From positions 1 to 64,000 of the forward strand of contig NZ_PPEL01000002.1 in NCBI RefSeq assembly GCF_002899695.1: a stretch of DNA of 64,000 bases. Direction: 5' to 3'. The notes beneath the pieces were generated by a model. That model had not been told where the DNA came from. It saw only the letters and a list, made by a program, of their open reading frames with translations, and searched no databases. The DNA comes from Rubneribacter badeniensis (GTDB lineage: Bacteria > Actinomycetota > Coriobacteriia > Coriobacteriales > Eggerthellaceae). The translations under genes and the position numbers were made by a program. Positions 26,834 through 34,920 of this stretch are shown here, piece by piece. Positions within the stretch are counted from its first letter, which is position 1. Each line of letters starts with the position of its first letter.

Positions 26834-28531
26834 TCATCTGCTCTTCCGCTTCGCCCCGTCTGCATCGCCTCCGTCGGGTTTGCAGGGCGAGGCCGAGGGC
26901 CGTTCGCTGAGGCGGCGTTCGAGCTCTTCGGAGAGCGCGTATCGCTTGACCTTCCCGGTGGCGGTGCGGGGAATCGCCTCGATGCGCTCGAGGCGCTCGG
27001 GCCACAGGCGTTTCGCCACCCCCTTTTTCCGAAGATGCCCTTTCACATCGTCGAGCGAGAAGGGCTTTTCCCACCGAGGGTCTTCGACGTAGAAAAGGCA
27101 GATGCGCTCGCCGAGGCGCTCGTCGGGAACGCCGACGGTCGCGTAGTCGGCGATGCCGGGGCAGCCGAGCACGACATCGTCCACCTCGCGCATGGAGATG
27201 TTCTCGCCTCCGCGGATGATGAGCTCTTTCTTGCGACCGTTGATGCGGATCCTGCCCTGTTCGTCCATGCAGCACAGGTCCCCGCTGTAGAACCAGCCTT
27301 CGTCGTCGAGGGCGCGCGCCGTTTCCTCGGGAGCGTTGAGGTAGCCGACGAACTGGTGCGGTCCGCGGCTCGCCTCCTCGCCCTGGACTCCGCGCGGAAC
27401 CTCGCGGCGCTGCTCGTCGACCACGCGCACTTCGATCCCCTCGTACGGGATGCCCGAGAAGCGCCCGTTCCATTCCAGGCATTTGTCGAGGGGGACGTGG
27501 ACGTGGGGGCAGCTTTCCGTGGAGCCGTACAGCTCGCAGAGAAGGATGCCGTGGCGCGCCGCGTGCTCCACCATCGCAGGCGGGACGGGCGCTCCTCCGC
27601 ACAGGTAGAAGCGCAGGGTGGGCACGCTCTCGTTCGACTCGTCGAGGCGGCGCAGCACGTCGTGCATGAACGGGGTGGCCCCGCACGACCAGGTGCAGCG
27701 CTTCTCGTTGATGAGGCGCACGGCCTCTTTCGCATCGAACTTCGTCTGCAGCACCGCTCTGCCGCCCGTCAGCATCGGGGTGATGAGGCCGTGGAACAGC
27801 CCCGTCGCATGGTTGAGCGGGGAGGGCATCCACACCGCGTCGTCTTGCGTGAGGCCGACGGCGGAGGAGAAGGAGCGCTCCGAGAAGAGGATGGTGTTGT
27901 GCGTGCACAAAGCCGCCTTCGGGCGTCCGGTCGTGCCCGAGGTGGACAGGATGCACGCCACCTCGTCCGAGGTTGCCGGGGACGGGCGCTCTGCGGGCGC
28001 ATGCGTTTTCAGGACGTCGCCGAGAATCGGAAGGTCTGTTCGGGCGGGCCTCTCCCTGTCGATGAGCATCGTCGCCTCGAGGGTGGGAAGCTTTTCGGCG
28101 ACGTCGAGGTACTGCTGCTCGTAATCGGTTTTGTGGTGGAACGTGGGGCAGAGGTAGACCTTCGCCCCTACCTGGTTGATGAGGTAGTCGAGATCGCGGC
28201 CGTTGCATCTCATCGCTATCGGATGCATGACGGCGCCCGCTTTGAGGCAGGCGACGTAGACGATGCAGAACTCGATCCATTTGGGGATCTGGAACGACAC
28301 CACGTCGCCGTTTCTCACGCCCACCTCCTCGAACCAGGAAGCCAGTCTGCGCGCCTGCTCGTCCACCTGTCCGTAAGTGAGCGCTCCTCCGAGGTCGTCT
28401 TCCACGTACACGCGGTCACGGAACGTGCTCGCTTGCTTGTTCCATACGTCGCACAAGGTGCGATTCGACCAGTATCCCAGGTCGTAATAGCGTTTTTTGG
28501 CGCGCTCGTCGATGGATAGGTTCTCGATCAC
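26834..28531 (-). CDS. AMP-forming acyl-CoA synthetase (CaiC/BaiB-like)
   Basis: Activates a carboxylic acid with ATP and CoA. The 565-aa chain shows the P-loop STSGTTGRPK at 196-205, the adenylate motif YGSTES near 310, the YSGDL of the hinge region, and a C-terminal RTATGKVKRY with the catalytic Lys. Overall it resembles carnitine/bile-acid and other aryl or branched acid CoA ligases more than long-chain fatty acid ligases, but substrate cannot be assigned. The start is a GTG behind AAGGGGA. It is followed by the four-cysteine protein and preceded, on the same strand, by a class III CoA transferase. Confidence 0.9.
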   Translation of the reverse strand: MIENLSIDERAKKRYYDLGYWSNRTLCDVWNKQASTFRDRVYVEDDLGGALTYGQVDEQARRLASWFEEVGVRNGDVVSFQIPKWIEFCIVYVACLKAGAVMHPIAMRCNGRDLDYLINQVGAKVYLCPTFHHKTDYEQQYLDVAEKLPTLEATMLIDRERPARTDLPILGDVLKTHAPAERPSPATSDEVACILSTSGTTGRPKAALCTHNTILFSERSFSSAVGLTQDDAVWMPSPLNHATGLFHGLITPMLTGGRAVLQTKFDAKEAVRLINEKRCTWSCGATPFMHDVLRRLDESNESVPTLRFYLCGGAPVPPAMVEHAARHGILLCELYGSTESCPHVHVPLDKCLEWNGRFSGIPYEGIEVRVVDEQRREVPRGVQGEEASRGPHQFVGYLNAPEETARALDDEGWFYSGDLCCMDEQGRIRINGRKKELIIRGGENISMREVDDVVLGCPGIADYATVGVPDERLGERICLFYVEDPRWEKPFSLDDVKGHLRKKGVAKRLWPERLERIEAIPRTATGKVKRYALSEELERRLSERPSASPCKPDGGDADGAKRKSR

Positions 28532-28651
28532 GTGCTCATCCCCTTTTTGCGAATTTGAAGCGATCTCGAAGGGCTGGCGAAAAGCGCCCGTGAGATCGTC
28601 GAAGAGGGGCGGGGCGGACCGCGCCGCCCCGCCTTGCGGCGAAAAGGACCC

Positions 28652-29893
28652 TTACGCCTTGCCCTGCAGGACCGCCAGATCGGTCGGGCCCTGGACGGCC
28701 CCTTCGCTCAAGGCCGCCTCGATGTCGGCATCGGTATAGCCGAGCTCTCTCATGACGTCGGCCGTCGCGGAGCCCAGCTTTCCGGTGGGATGCAGCTCCT
28801 TAGTCTCCTCGAGTTCGAACTGAACCGGGATGGTGGGGCACCAACGTCCGCCGTCGGGGTAGGGGACTTGCTTGATGTAGCCGTTCACGAGCGCGTTTTG
28901 ATCCTCGTACACGTCGAGCGGCGTTTGCGCGGGCTCGCAGGGGAAGTCGTTCTCCTTGAACATCTTCATGAGCTCTTCGCGCGTGAACTGGGCGAAGCCG
29001 TCGTCGAGGATCTTGACGACCTCGGGGGCGAGGCCCTTGTCGTTGACGGTCTGGCAGACCGAGTAGTCGGGATGCTCGGCAAGCTCCTCTCGGCCGATGA
29101 GCTTCATGACGCGCGGCCAGTCGCGGTCGTACTCGGGCAGGCACAGCACCACCCACTTGTCGTCTTTCGACCGGAAGACGTTGTTGAGGGGGTTGTTCAC
29201 CTCGAGGCGGCTCTTCGGGTAGGGGTTGCCGTACTGGGCCGACACCATGCCGGTGGACAGGGTGTATATGCCGGCATGCTGGAGGGCGCAAGTCACGTAG
29301 TCGCCCTCGCCCGTCTTCTCGCGCCCGAGCACCGCGGCCAGAAGGCCGGCGGCCAAAAACATCGAGCATTGGAAGTCGCCGTATCCGTTCGTGGGGATCA
29401 TGGGGGAGTCGCCTCGGTTGACGGTCGTGCCGAACACGCCGCCGCGACCCATGTAGCAGGTCACGTCGAAGCCGGCCGCGTCTTTCTCGGGTCCCTTCTT
29501 GCCGTATCCCAGGCCATGGCCCATGATGAGGCGCGGGAACTTAGCGTGCAAGCTTTCCCAGTCGAGCCCCATTTTCGCCAAGGACTTGGTGCGCGTGTTG
29601 GTGATGAAGATATCGGCCTGCGACAGCAGCTTCATCATGACCTCGAGGCCCTTCTCGCTCTTGAGGTTGAGCGCGACGAAGCGCTTGTGCATGTTGGCCA
29701 TGTCGAAGCCGAGGTTCTCCTCGTCGCTCGAAGGCATGCCGAACACGACCGCCTGGTTCACTCGGCCCGCGTCGCCGCGAAACGCTTCGACTTTGATGAC
29801 GTCGGCGCCCCACTCGCCCAGCACGCGGCCGGTGGCGGGTGTGGCGAGGAAGGTGGTCAGGTCGACGACCTTGATTCCCTGCAAAGGCAACAT
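28652..29893 (-). CDS. Class III CoA transferase (CaiB/BaiF family)
   Basis: Moves CoA between carboxylic acids through an aspartyl anhydride/thioester. The 413-aa chain begins LPLQGIKVVDLTTFLATP and the catalytic Asp is D143 in AGFDVTCYMGRGG, the family pattern. CaiB (carnitine) and BaiF (bile acid) belong here. With the ligase it offers two routes to the CoA ester: ATP for priming, then CoA recycling from product to substrate. GAAGGAGG precedes the ATG. A terminator separates it from acyl-CoA dehydrogenase 2, so it has its own promoter. Confidence 0.92.
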   Translation of the reverse strand: MLPLQGIKVVDLTTFLATPATGRVLGEWGADVIKVEAFRGDAGRVNQAVVFGMPSSDEENLGFDMANMHKRFVALNLKSEKGLEVMMKLLSQADIFITNTRTKSLAKMGLDWESLHAKFPRLIMGHGLGYGKKGPEKDAAGFDVTCYMGRGGVFGTTVNRGDSPMIPTNGYGDFQCSMFLAAGLLAAVLGREKTGEGDYVTCALQHAGIYTLSTGMVSAQYGNPYPKSRLEVNNPLNNVFRSKDDKWVVLCLPEYDRDWPRVMKLIGREELAEHPDYSVCQTVNDKGLAPEVVKILDDGFAQFTREELMKMFKENDFPCEPAQTPLDVYEDQNALVNGYIKQVPYPDGGRWCPTIPVQFELEETKELHPTGKLGSATADVMRELGYTDADIEAALSEGAVQGPTDLAVLQGKA

Positions 29894-29961
29894 CGTTACG
29901 GTTCCTCCTTCTTCGGCTCGGCGCGGGCCGAGCCCTGGTATGTGCGTGTAGATCGTTCGAG

Positions 29962-30003
29962 AGAGAAAAAGGAGGGCCCTGCTTGTGCGCGACGGCCCTC
30001 CTT
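29962..30003 (-). terminator. Terminator of acyl-CoA dehydrogenase 2
   Basis: On the minus strand AAGGAGGGCC (30003-29994) pairs with GGCCCTCCTT (29978-29969), followed by a T-run from the five A residues at 29966-29970 and TCTCTC. It lies 57 nt after the dehydrogenase stop. Confidence 0.8.
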
Positions 30004-30059
30004 CCTCGTTCGTGGGTTCGTTCTCGGTCGATCCGCCTCATGCGAGGCGACGCGGTGCT

Positions 30060-31247
30060 TTACAGCTGGTACTCAACCTTGCCGCCGAACTTCTGGCAGT
30101 TGCGGGCAATGGTGATGCGCTGCACGTTCGGAGCGCCCTCTTCGAGCCACATGGCGCGGGCGTCGCGGTACAGACGCTCGACCGGGCCGTAGGGGCAGTC
30201 CTCGAAGTAGCCGTCGCCGCCGAAGATCTCGAGCATGCCGTCGGAGACGATGCGCGTGCTGTAGATGGAGAACAGCTTGCACATGGCCGCCTTCTCCTCG
30301 ATGTACTTGCCGTTGGGGTCGGCGTCGTACTCGCGGCCGAAGTCGTAGACCATGCAGCGCAGGGCGTGCGTGTAGGTCTGCATCTCGGCGATCTCGCGCT
30401 TGATCATCTGGCGGGAGGCGATGGGCTTGCCGAAGGTGACGCGATCGTTGGCACGGGCGAGGCTGATCTCGAGCATGCGCTGGCACATGCCGAGGTTCGA
30501 GGCGGCGATGTGGGCGCGGGAGACGGAGAGCGAGTGGATGGCGATCTCCATGCCCTGGCCCTCTTCGCCGAGCAAGTACTTCTTGTCAAGCTTCATGTTG
30601 GTGAACTTGAGGCCCGTGTGCGCTGCGCCGCGGCAGCCCATCATGTGGGGCATGGGCGTGACCTCGTAGCCGGGGGTATCGACCGGCACGAAGAAGGCGG
30701 ACAGGCGCTCGTCGCCCTTCTTCTCGGGATCGGTCACGGCGATGACGTAGGCGAACTCGCAGCAGTCGGTGTGGGAGATCAGCCACTTCTCGCCGTTGAG
30801 GATGTAGTCGCCGTTCTCGTCTTTCTCCGCGATGGTGTGGATGTCGGCGCCGGTGCCGCCGGTCTGTTCGGTCAGGGCGAAGCAGGTGAACACGCTCTTG
30901 TCCTGGAACTTGTTCATGTACTCGGCCTTGAGCTCATCCGAACCGTAGTCGTCGAGGATGCGCCAGTTCAGGTCGGCCGCGTAGTGCAGGTGCATGCGCA
31001 TGCCGCCGGGGCCGCGAGAGAACTCCTCCTGCACGCGCAGGATGTCGAGCTCGGAGAGGTCCCATCCGCCGTACTCTGCGGGCAGCGCGAAGCGGTAGAG
31101 GTCGTTCTCCTTGGCGATCTCGTAGAACTTCTCCGGGAAGGTGTTGGTCACCTCGATCTCCGGCTGCATCTCCTCGAGCGGGCCTTCGGCCAACTCGCGG
31201 ATCTGCTTGAGATACGCATCGAACTGCTCAGTGGACAAAGTGCTCAT
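30060..31247 (-). CDS. Acyl-CoA dehydrogenase 2 (close paralogue of dehydrogenase 1)
   Basis: A 395-aa ETF-linked flavoenzyme. It shares with the product of 23690 nearly every motif: FALTEQTGGTGADIHT, GEKWLISHTD, FGKPIASRQMIK, EIFGGDGYFEDCP and the C-terminal LEEGAPNVQRITIAR with the expected catalytic Glu. The two may act on different substrates or form a hetero-oligomer. The ATG at 31247 follows AAGGAGG; the frame is open upstream, but the paralogue alignment supports this start. It is divergent from dehydrogenase 3 across a long AT-rich gap. Confidence 0.93.
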   Translation of the reverse strand: MSTLSTEQFDAYLKQIRELAEGPLEEMQPEIEVTNTFPEKFYEIAKENDLYRFALPAEYGGWDLSELDILRVQEEFSRGPGGMRMHLHYAADLNWRILDDYGSDELKAEYMNKFQDKSVFTCFALTEQTGGTGADIHTIAEKDENGDYILNGEKWLISHTDCCEFAYVIAVTDPEKKGDERLSAFFVPVDTPGYEVTPMPHMMGCRGAAHTGLKFTNMKLDKKYLLGEEGQGMEIAIHSLSVSRAHIAASNLGMCQRMLEISLARANDRVTFGKPIASRQMIKREIAEMQTYTHALRCMVYDFGREYDADPNGKYIEEKAAMCKLFSIYSTRIVSDGMLEIFGGDGYFEDCPYGPVERLYRDARAMWLEEGAPNVQRITIARNCQKFGGKVEYQL

Positions 31248-31917
31248 GTAATCCTCCTTCAGGTTACCTAAGCGTTCCCTCGACCTGGCCAAACAGCGGC
31301 TCTCTCTGCGCTTGGCCGGGCCGTGCTTGCAAGCGTATTGTGCGATGAGACGCGATACACGGTCTAATAGAATGAGCCTTTCGGTTTTAATGGAATTCAT
31401 AAGTGGAAGCTATCGATTTAGTATTCATATCTTCTGATCTGTGCAAATTTGATGACCGTTTTGGTCTTATACGGATAGTTTTTTAAAATTGTAGAAACAA
31501 TTTTTATACAAAATTGAAAAATTAAGTAAACACTGAGAAGGGTGCGAGGCTCTGCGTCGTTCGGCGGGCTGGAGTCGATCTGCTCGGTTCATTGCGGGGT
31601 CTATAAAATTTGAAACATAAGTCTCATATTGTTGGTATCTCCCAAAGCGGGGATTTTTGAAATCGTCATGGGTGTATTTCTAAAGATAGCCAGTTAAAGA
31701 ACTATATATAAGTGGAGCTTATTATTTTGTCAGACATTCCGAAGGAATGCTTATAGGTATGTTTTCCCGTTCAATATTTGCTCAAAATTTGAAAATTGAC
31801 CATTAAATCTCTTTAAACAAGTGCCTATGCTGTCAATGGCGACCGTGGGGCCTGCGAAGCCTTTTGGTCGACGAGGCTTTCAGCATATGTTCAACGGTGC
31901 GAGAATGAGGAGGAGAC
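31248..31917. other. AT-rich regulatory island between divergent acyl-CoA dehydrogenase genes
   Basis: A 670-nt gene-free gap, strikingly A/T-rich from ~31430 to 31800 in a GC-rich chromosome. It contains an operator-like block just upstream of dehydrogenase 2 (TTACC ... GACCTGG, ~31263-31289), an 8-nt hairpin AAAATTGT/ACAATTTT (31485-31492, 31497-31504) and the palindrome CATTCCGAAGGAATG (31735-31749). It probably holds the promoters of both divergent genes and may bind a nucleoid protein; no coding frame is supported. Confidence 0.6.
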
Positions 31918-33072
31918 ATGGACTTCGCTTTGACCGACGAGCAGGAGCTGCTTCTGGAGAGCGTCCGGGAGTTCTGCGACCGCTACTTCACGGAAGACAT
32001 TGTGAAGCAGATGTACGAGACGCACAGCATGCCCGACGAGATCGCCGAGGCGTACCGCGACGCCGGGTTCGGCCTCATGGGCATCCCGGAGGAGTACGGC
32101 GGGATCCCGGCCGACCGCGTGACCATCGGCCTCATGATCGAGGAGCTGTACCGTCGCGCGGGCTGCATGCACATCCTGTACCAGAACTCGCTGTCCATGT
32201 TCGACATCATGGAGTTCGGCACGGAGGCCCAGAAGCAAGAGGCCATGGAGCACTACATGGAGACGGGCTGGCCCATCGCCTCGCTCTCCATCTCCGAGCC
32301 GGGGGCGGGCTCCGACAACCGCTCCATGACGACGGTCGCCAAGAAGCAGGCCGACGGAACTTACAAGCTGTCCGGTCAGAAGACCTGGGTGACGATGGGC
32401 GCCGTGCTGCCCTACACGATCGTCATCGCGAAGGACGAGGACCCCTCCCATGACAACGGCAGCATGAGCCTGTGGCTCGTGAAGATGGACACTCCGGGCG
32501 TCTCGACGGCGCCTCTGCACAAGATCGGCCAGCAGTGCATCCCGTTTTGCGAGGTGTACCTGGACGACGTGGTTCTGACCGAGGACCAGCGCATGGGCAA
32601 GCCGGGCGAAGGCTTCATGATGCTCATGAAGAACTTCGAGGTCGAGCGCGCCTACATCGTGGCCGAGCAGGTGGGCCTCGCGCAGGCCGCCCTCGAGGAC
32701 GCCGCCAAGTACGCAAACCAGCGCATCGCCTTCGGGAAGCCCATCGCGCGTCTGGAGATGATCCAGGAGCTTCTGGCCGACATGGAGATCAAGGTGCAGA
32801 ACACGCGCAACATGCTGTACAAGACGCTGTGGATGATGGACGAGGGCCAATCCGTGCAATTGGAGTCGGCGATGCTGAAGAGGTACGGCTGCTCCTCCTG
32901 CTTCGAGGTGGCCGACAGCGCTCTGCAGATCTACGCGGGCCTCGGCTACACCACCGAGGTGCGCGTCGGCCGTCTGTGGGCCGATATGCGCGGCAACATG
33001 TTCGGCGGCGGCACGCATGAGATCATGGCCTATATCGCCGGACGCCAGGTCGCCAAGAAGTACGCGGAGTAG
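31918..33072 (+). CDS. Acyl-CoA dehydrogenase 3 (CaiA-like, possible enoyl-CoA reductase)
   Basis: A 384-aa acyl-CoA dehydrogenase family member with MDFALTDEQELLLESVREF at its N-terminus, SISEPGAGSDNRSM at the FAD/substrate site, and KYANQRIAFGKPIAR. At the C-terminal catalytic position, where most dehydrogenases have xEGT, it has FGGGTHEIM, lacking the Glu; CaiA, the crotonobetainyl-CoA reductase, also has G-G there (GGSDEM). This hints at work in the reducing direction (inference). GAGGAGG precedes the ATG. It leads the etfB-etfA-fixC-fixX set, its likely electron partners. Confidence 0.9.
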   Translation: MDFALTDEQELLLESVREFCDRYFTEDIVKQMYETHSMPDEIAEAYRDAGFGLMGIPEEYGGIPADRVTIGLMIEELYRRAGCMHILYQNSLSMFDIMEFGTEAQKQEAMEHYMETGWPIASLSISEPGAGSDNRSMTTVAKKQADGTYKLSGQKTWVTMGAVLPYTIVIAKDEDPSHDNGSMSLWLVKMDTPGVSTAPLHKIGQQCIPFCEVYLDDVVLTEDQRMGKPGEGFMMLMKNFEVERAYIVAEQVGLAQAALEDAAKYANQRIAFGKPIARLEMIQELLADMEIKVQNTRNMLYKTLWMMDEGQSVQLESAMLKRYGCSSCFEVADSALQIYAGLGYTTEVRVGRLWADMRGNMFGGGTHEIMAYIAGRQVAKKYAE

Positions 33073-33131
33073 CGCTTCGGCGCTTTGCCCTGCCGACGTT
33101 TTCAAAGGACGCTGAGGAAAGGAAGGAACCC

Positions 33132-33887
33132 ATGAGAATCGCCGTGGCCTTCAAGGCCGTTCCCGACTCCCAGGACGTGCAGGTCGCGTCCGACCGCACG
33201 CTGGACTTCTCGAAGGCGAAGCTGACCATCTCGGAGTACGACAAGAACGCCATCGAGGCGGGCGCCCGCGCAGCCGCCGCCTCTGGCGGCGAGACGGTCG
33301 CCGTGACCGTGGGCGGCTCGGACATCGACAACTCCAAGCTGAAGAAAGACGTTTTGGCCCGCGGCATGGATCGCCTGGTCATGCTCGCGGACGACGCGCT
33401 GGCCGGTCTGGACGCCGCTGCGACGGCGTCGGCGTTGGCAGGCGCCCTGTCCAAGGCGGGCGACGTCGACCTCGTGCTGTGCGGCGACGGCTCGGCCGAC
33501 GACTACGCGCAGCAGGTGGACGTGCAGCTGGCCGAGAAGCTGGGCTGGCCGGTGGTGACCGCCGCCGCCCAGGTGGAGGTGAACGGCGCGACGACCGTTA
33601 TCGTGCGCGCCCTCGAGGACTGCACGGAGACGGTGGAGGTGGAGCTTCCCGCCGTCGTGTCCGTGACGCCCGATGCGGCCGAGCCGCGCATCCCGGGCAT
33701 GAAGGACATCCTCGCCGCCGGCAAGAAGCCGATGGAGGTGTCCGCTGCGGACGGCCCGTGCGAGCGGGCGCTCGAAACGGTGGAGTGCTTGGCTCCCGAG
33801 CAGGCCGCGCGCAAGCAGGAGATCGTCGACGCAGCCAACGACGGGGCCATCGAGAAGTTGGCCGCCGCCATCAAGGCCGCTCTGTAG
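33132..33887 (+). CDS. etfB: Electron transfer flavoprotein beta subunit (FixA type)
   Basis: A 251-aa ETF small subunit that shuttles electrons between acyl-CoA dehydrogenases and the FixC-type quinone oxidoreductase. It has the family opening VAFKAVPDSQDV, SEYDKNAIEAGAR, and the CGDGSADDYAQQVDVQLAEKLG segment of the beta fold. AGGAAAGGAAGG precedes the ATG. It lies 59 nt after dehydrogenase 3 and 18 nt before etfA. Confidence 0.95.
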   Translation: MRIAVAFKAVPDSQDVQVASDRTLDFSKAKLTISEYDKNAIEAGARAAAASGGETVAVTVGGSDIDNSKLKKDVLARGMDRLVMLADDALAGLDAAATASALAGALSKAGDVDLVLCGDGSADDYAQQVDVQLAEKLGWPVVTAAAQVEVNGATTVIVRALEDCTETVEVELPAVVSVTPDAAEPRIPGMKDILAAGKKPMEVSAADGPCERALETVECLAPEQAARKQEIVDAANDGAIEKLAAAIKAAL

Positions 33888-33905
33888 GGAAGGAAGGTGC
33901 TGAAC

Positions 33906-34787
33906 ATGAAGGCATTGGTTATAGCTGAGCATGCCGACGTCGCCCGCGAGCTGGCCGGCGGCGCGCGGGGGCTGGGCGCCGACGAGGTGTCGCTGGTCTG
34001 CTTCGGCGGGGTTGTCGACAACGCCGCCGACACGGTTCTGAACGTCGCGGTGCCCGAAGGCGCGCTCGTCGACGACGCGTACCTGGCGCTCGTTCCCTTC
34101 GCCGAGCAGTCCGACGCGGTCCTGGTCGAGGCGACCCGCCGCGGCAAGGTCATCGCCGGCCGCTTGGCCGCGAAGATGGGCACCGCGGCTGCGACCGCGA
34201 CGGTCGCCCTGACGCAGGACGGCGCGCGCGGCACGTACTTCGGAGGCGTGGCCGAGCGCGTGCAGAAACCCGCGGCCGGCACTGCCGTGTACCTCGTGGC
34301 GGCGGGCGTGTGCGATGCCGCGCAAGCTTCCGGCGCAGGGGAGGCCGTCGACGTCGCCTGGGTTGCGCCGGAGCGCGCCGCCAAGGCGACGGCCGTGGAG
34401 CCTCGAGAGCGCACTGCTGCGGATCCGACCAAGTCCGACGTCGTGGTGGCCGCCGGGCGCGGCTTCGCCGAGGAGGCCGACCTCGACCTCGCCCGCGCGC
34501 TGGCCGAGAAGCTCGGCGGGGCCATCGCCTGCTCGCGCCCGCTCACCGAGGGCGTGAACTGGCTGCCCACCGAGCTGTACGTGGGCGTGTCCGGCCTGAC
34601 CGTGACGCCGAAGGTCTACGTGGCCGCCGGCATCTCGGGCCAGATGCAGCATATGGTGGGCGCGAACCGCTCCGGCTGCGTCGTCGCCGTGAACAAGGAC
34701 AAGAACGCCCCGGTGTTCAAGCAGTGCGACTTCGGCATCGTCGGCGACGTCAAAGAGGTTCTGCCGGCGCTGACCGCGGCTCTGTAG
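33906..34787 (+). CDS. etfA: Electron transfer flavoprotein alpha subunit (FixB type)
   Basis: The 293-aa partner of EtfB, binding FAD in its C-terminal domain: GRGF at ~182, the CSRPLTEGVNWLP segment, LYVGVSGLTVTPKVYVAAGISG, and NKDKNAPVFKQCDFGIVGD. It is slightly shorter than typical EtfA, mainly in the N-terminal domain. AAGGAAGG stands 8 nt before the ATG. A perfect hairpin follows the stop before fixC. Confidence 0.94.
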   Translation: MKALVIAEHADVARELAGGARGLGADEVSLVCFGGVVDNAADTVLNVAVPEGALVDDAYLALVPFAEQSDAVLVEATRRGKVIAGRLAAKMGTAAATATVALTQDGARGTYFGGVAERVQKPAAGTAVYLVAAGVCDAAQASGAGEAVDVAWVAPERAAKATAVEPRERTAADPTKSDVVVAAGRGFAEEADLDLARALAEKLGGAIACSRPLTEGVNWLPTELYVGVSGLTVTPKVYVAAGISGQMQHMVGANRSGCVVAVNKDKNAPVFKQCDFGIVGDVKEVLPALTAAL

Positions 34788-34791
34788 CGCC

Positions 34792-34817
34792 CAAGCGCCC
34801 CGGTTCCGGGGCGCTTG
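34792..34817. repeat. Perfect hairpin between etfA and fixC
   Basis: CAAGCGCCCCGG (34792-34803) and CCGGGGCGCTTG (34806-34817) are exact complements with a 2-nt loop, 4 nt after the etfA stop. There is no U-run, so it is more likely a message-end stabiliser or processing element that sets EtfBA levels apart from FixCX than a terminator. Confidence 0.6.
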
Positions 34818-34920
34818 CGGGAAGGCTCCGCCCTTGCTTTTTCGCCGAGCGAGGGCGAAGCCCGTTTTCCGGCTTTCCAAGGTTTCCAACCGAGACGAAT
34901 CAGACGAGAAAGGACCCAAG

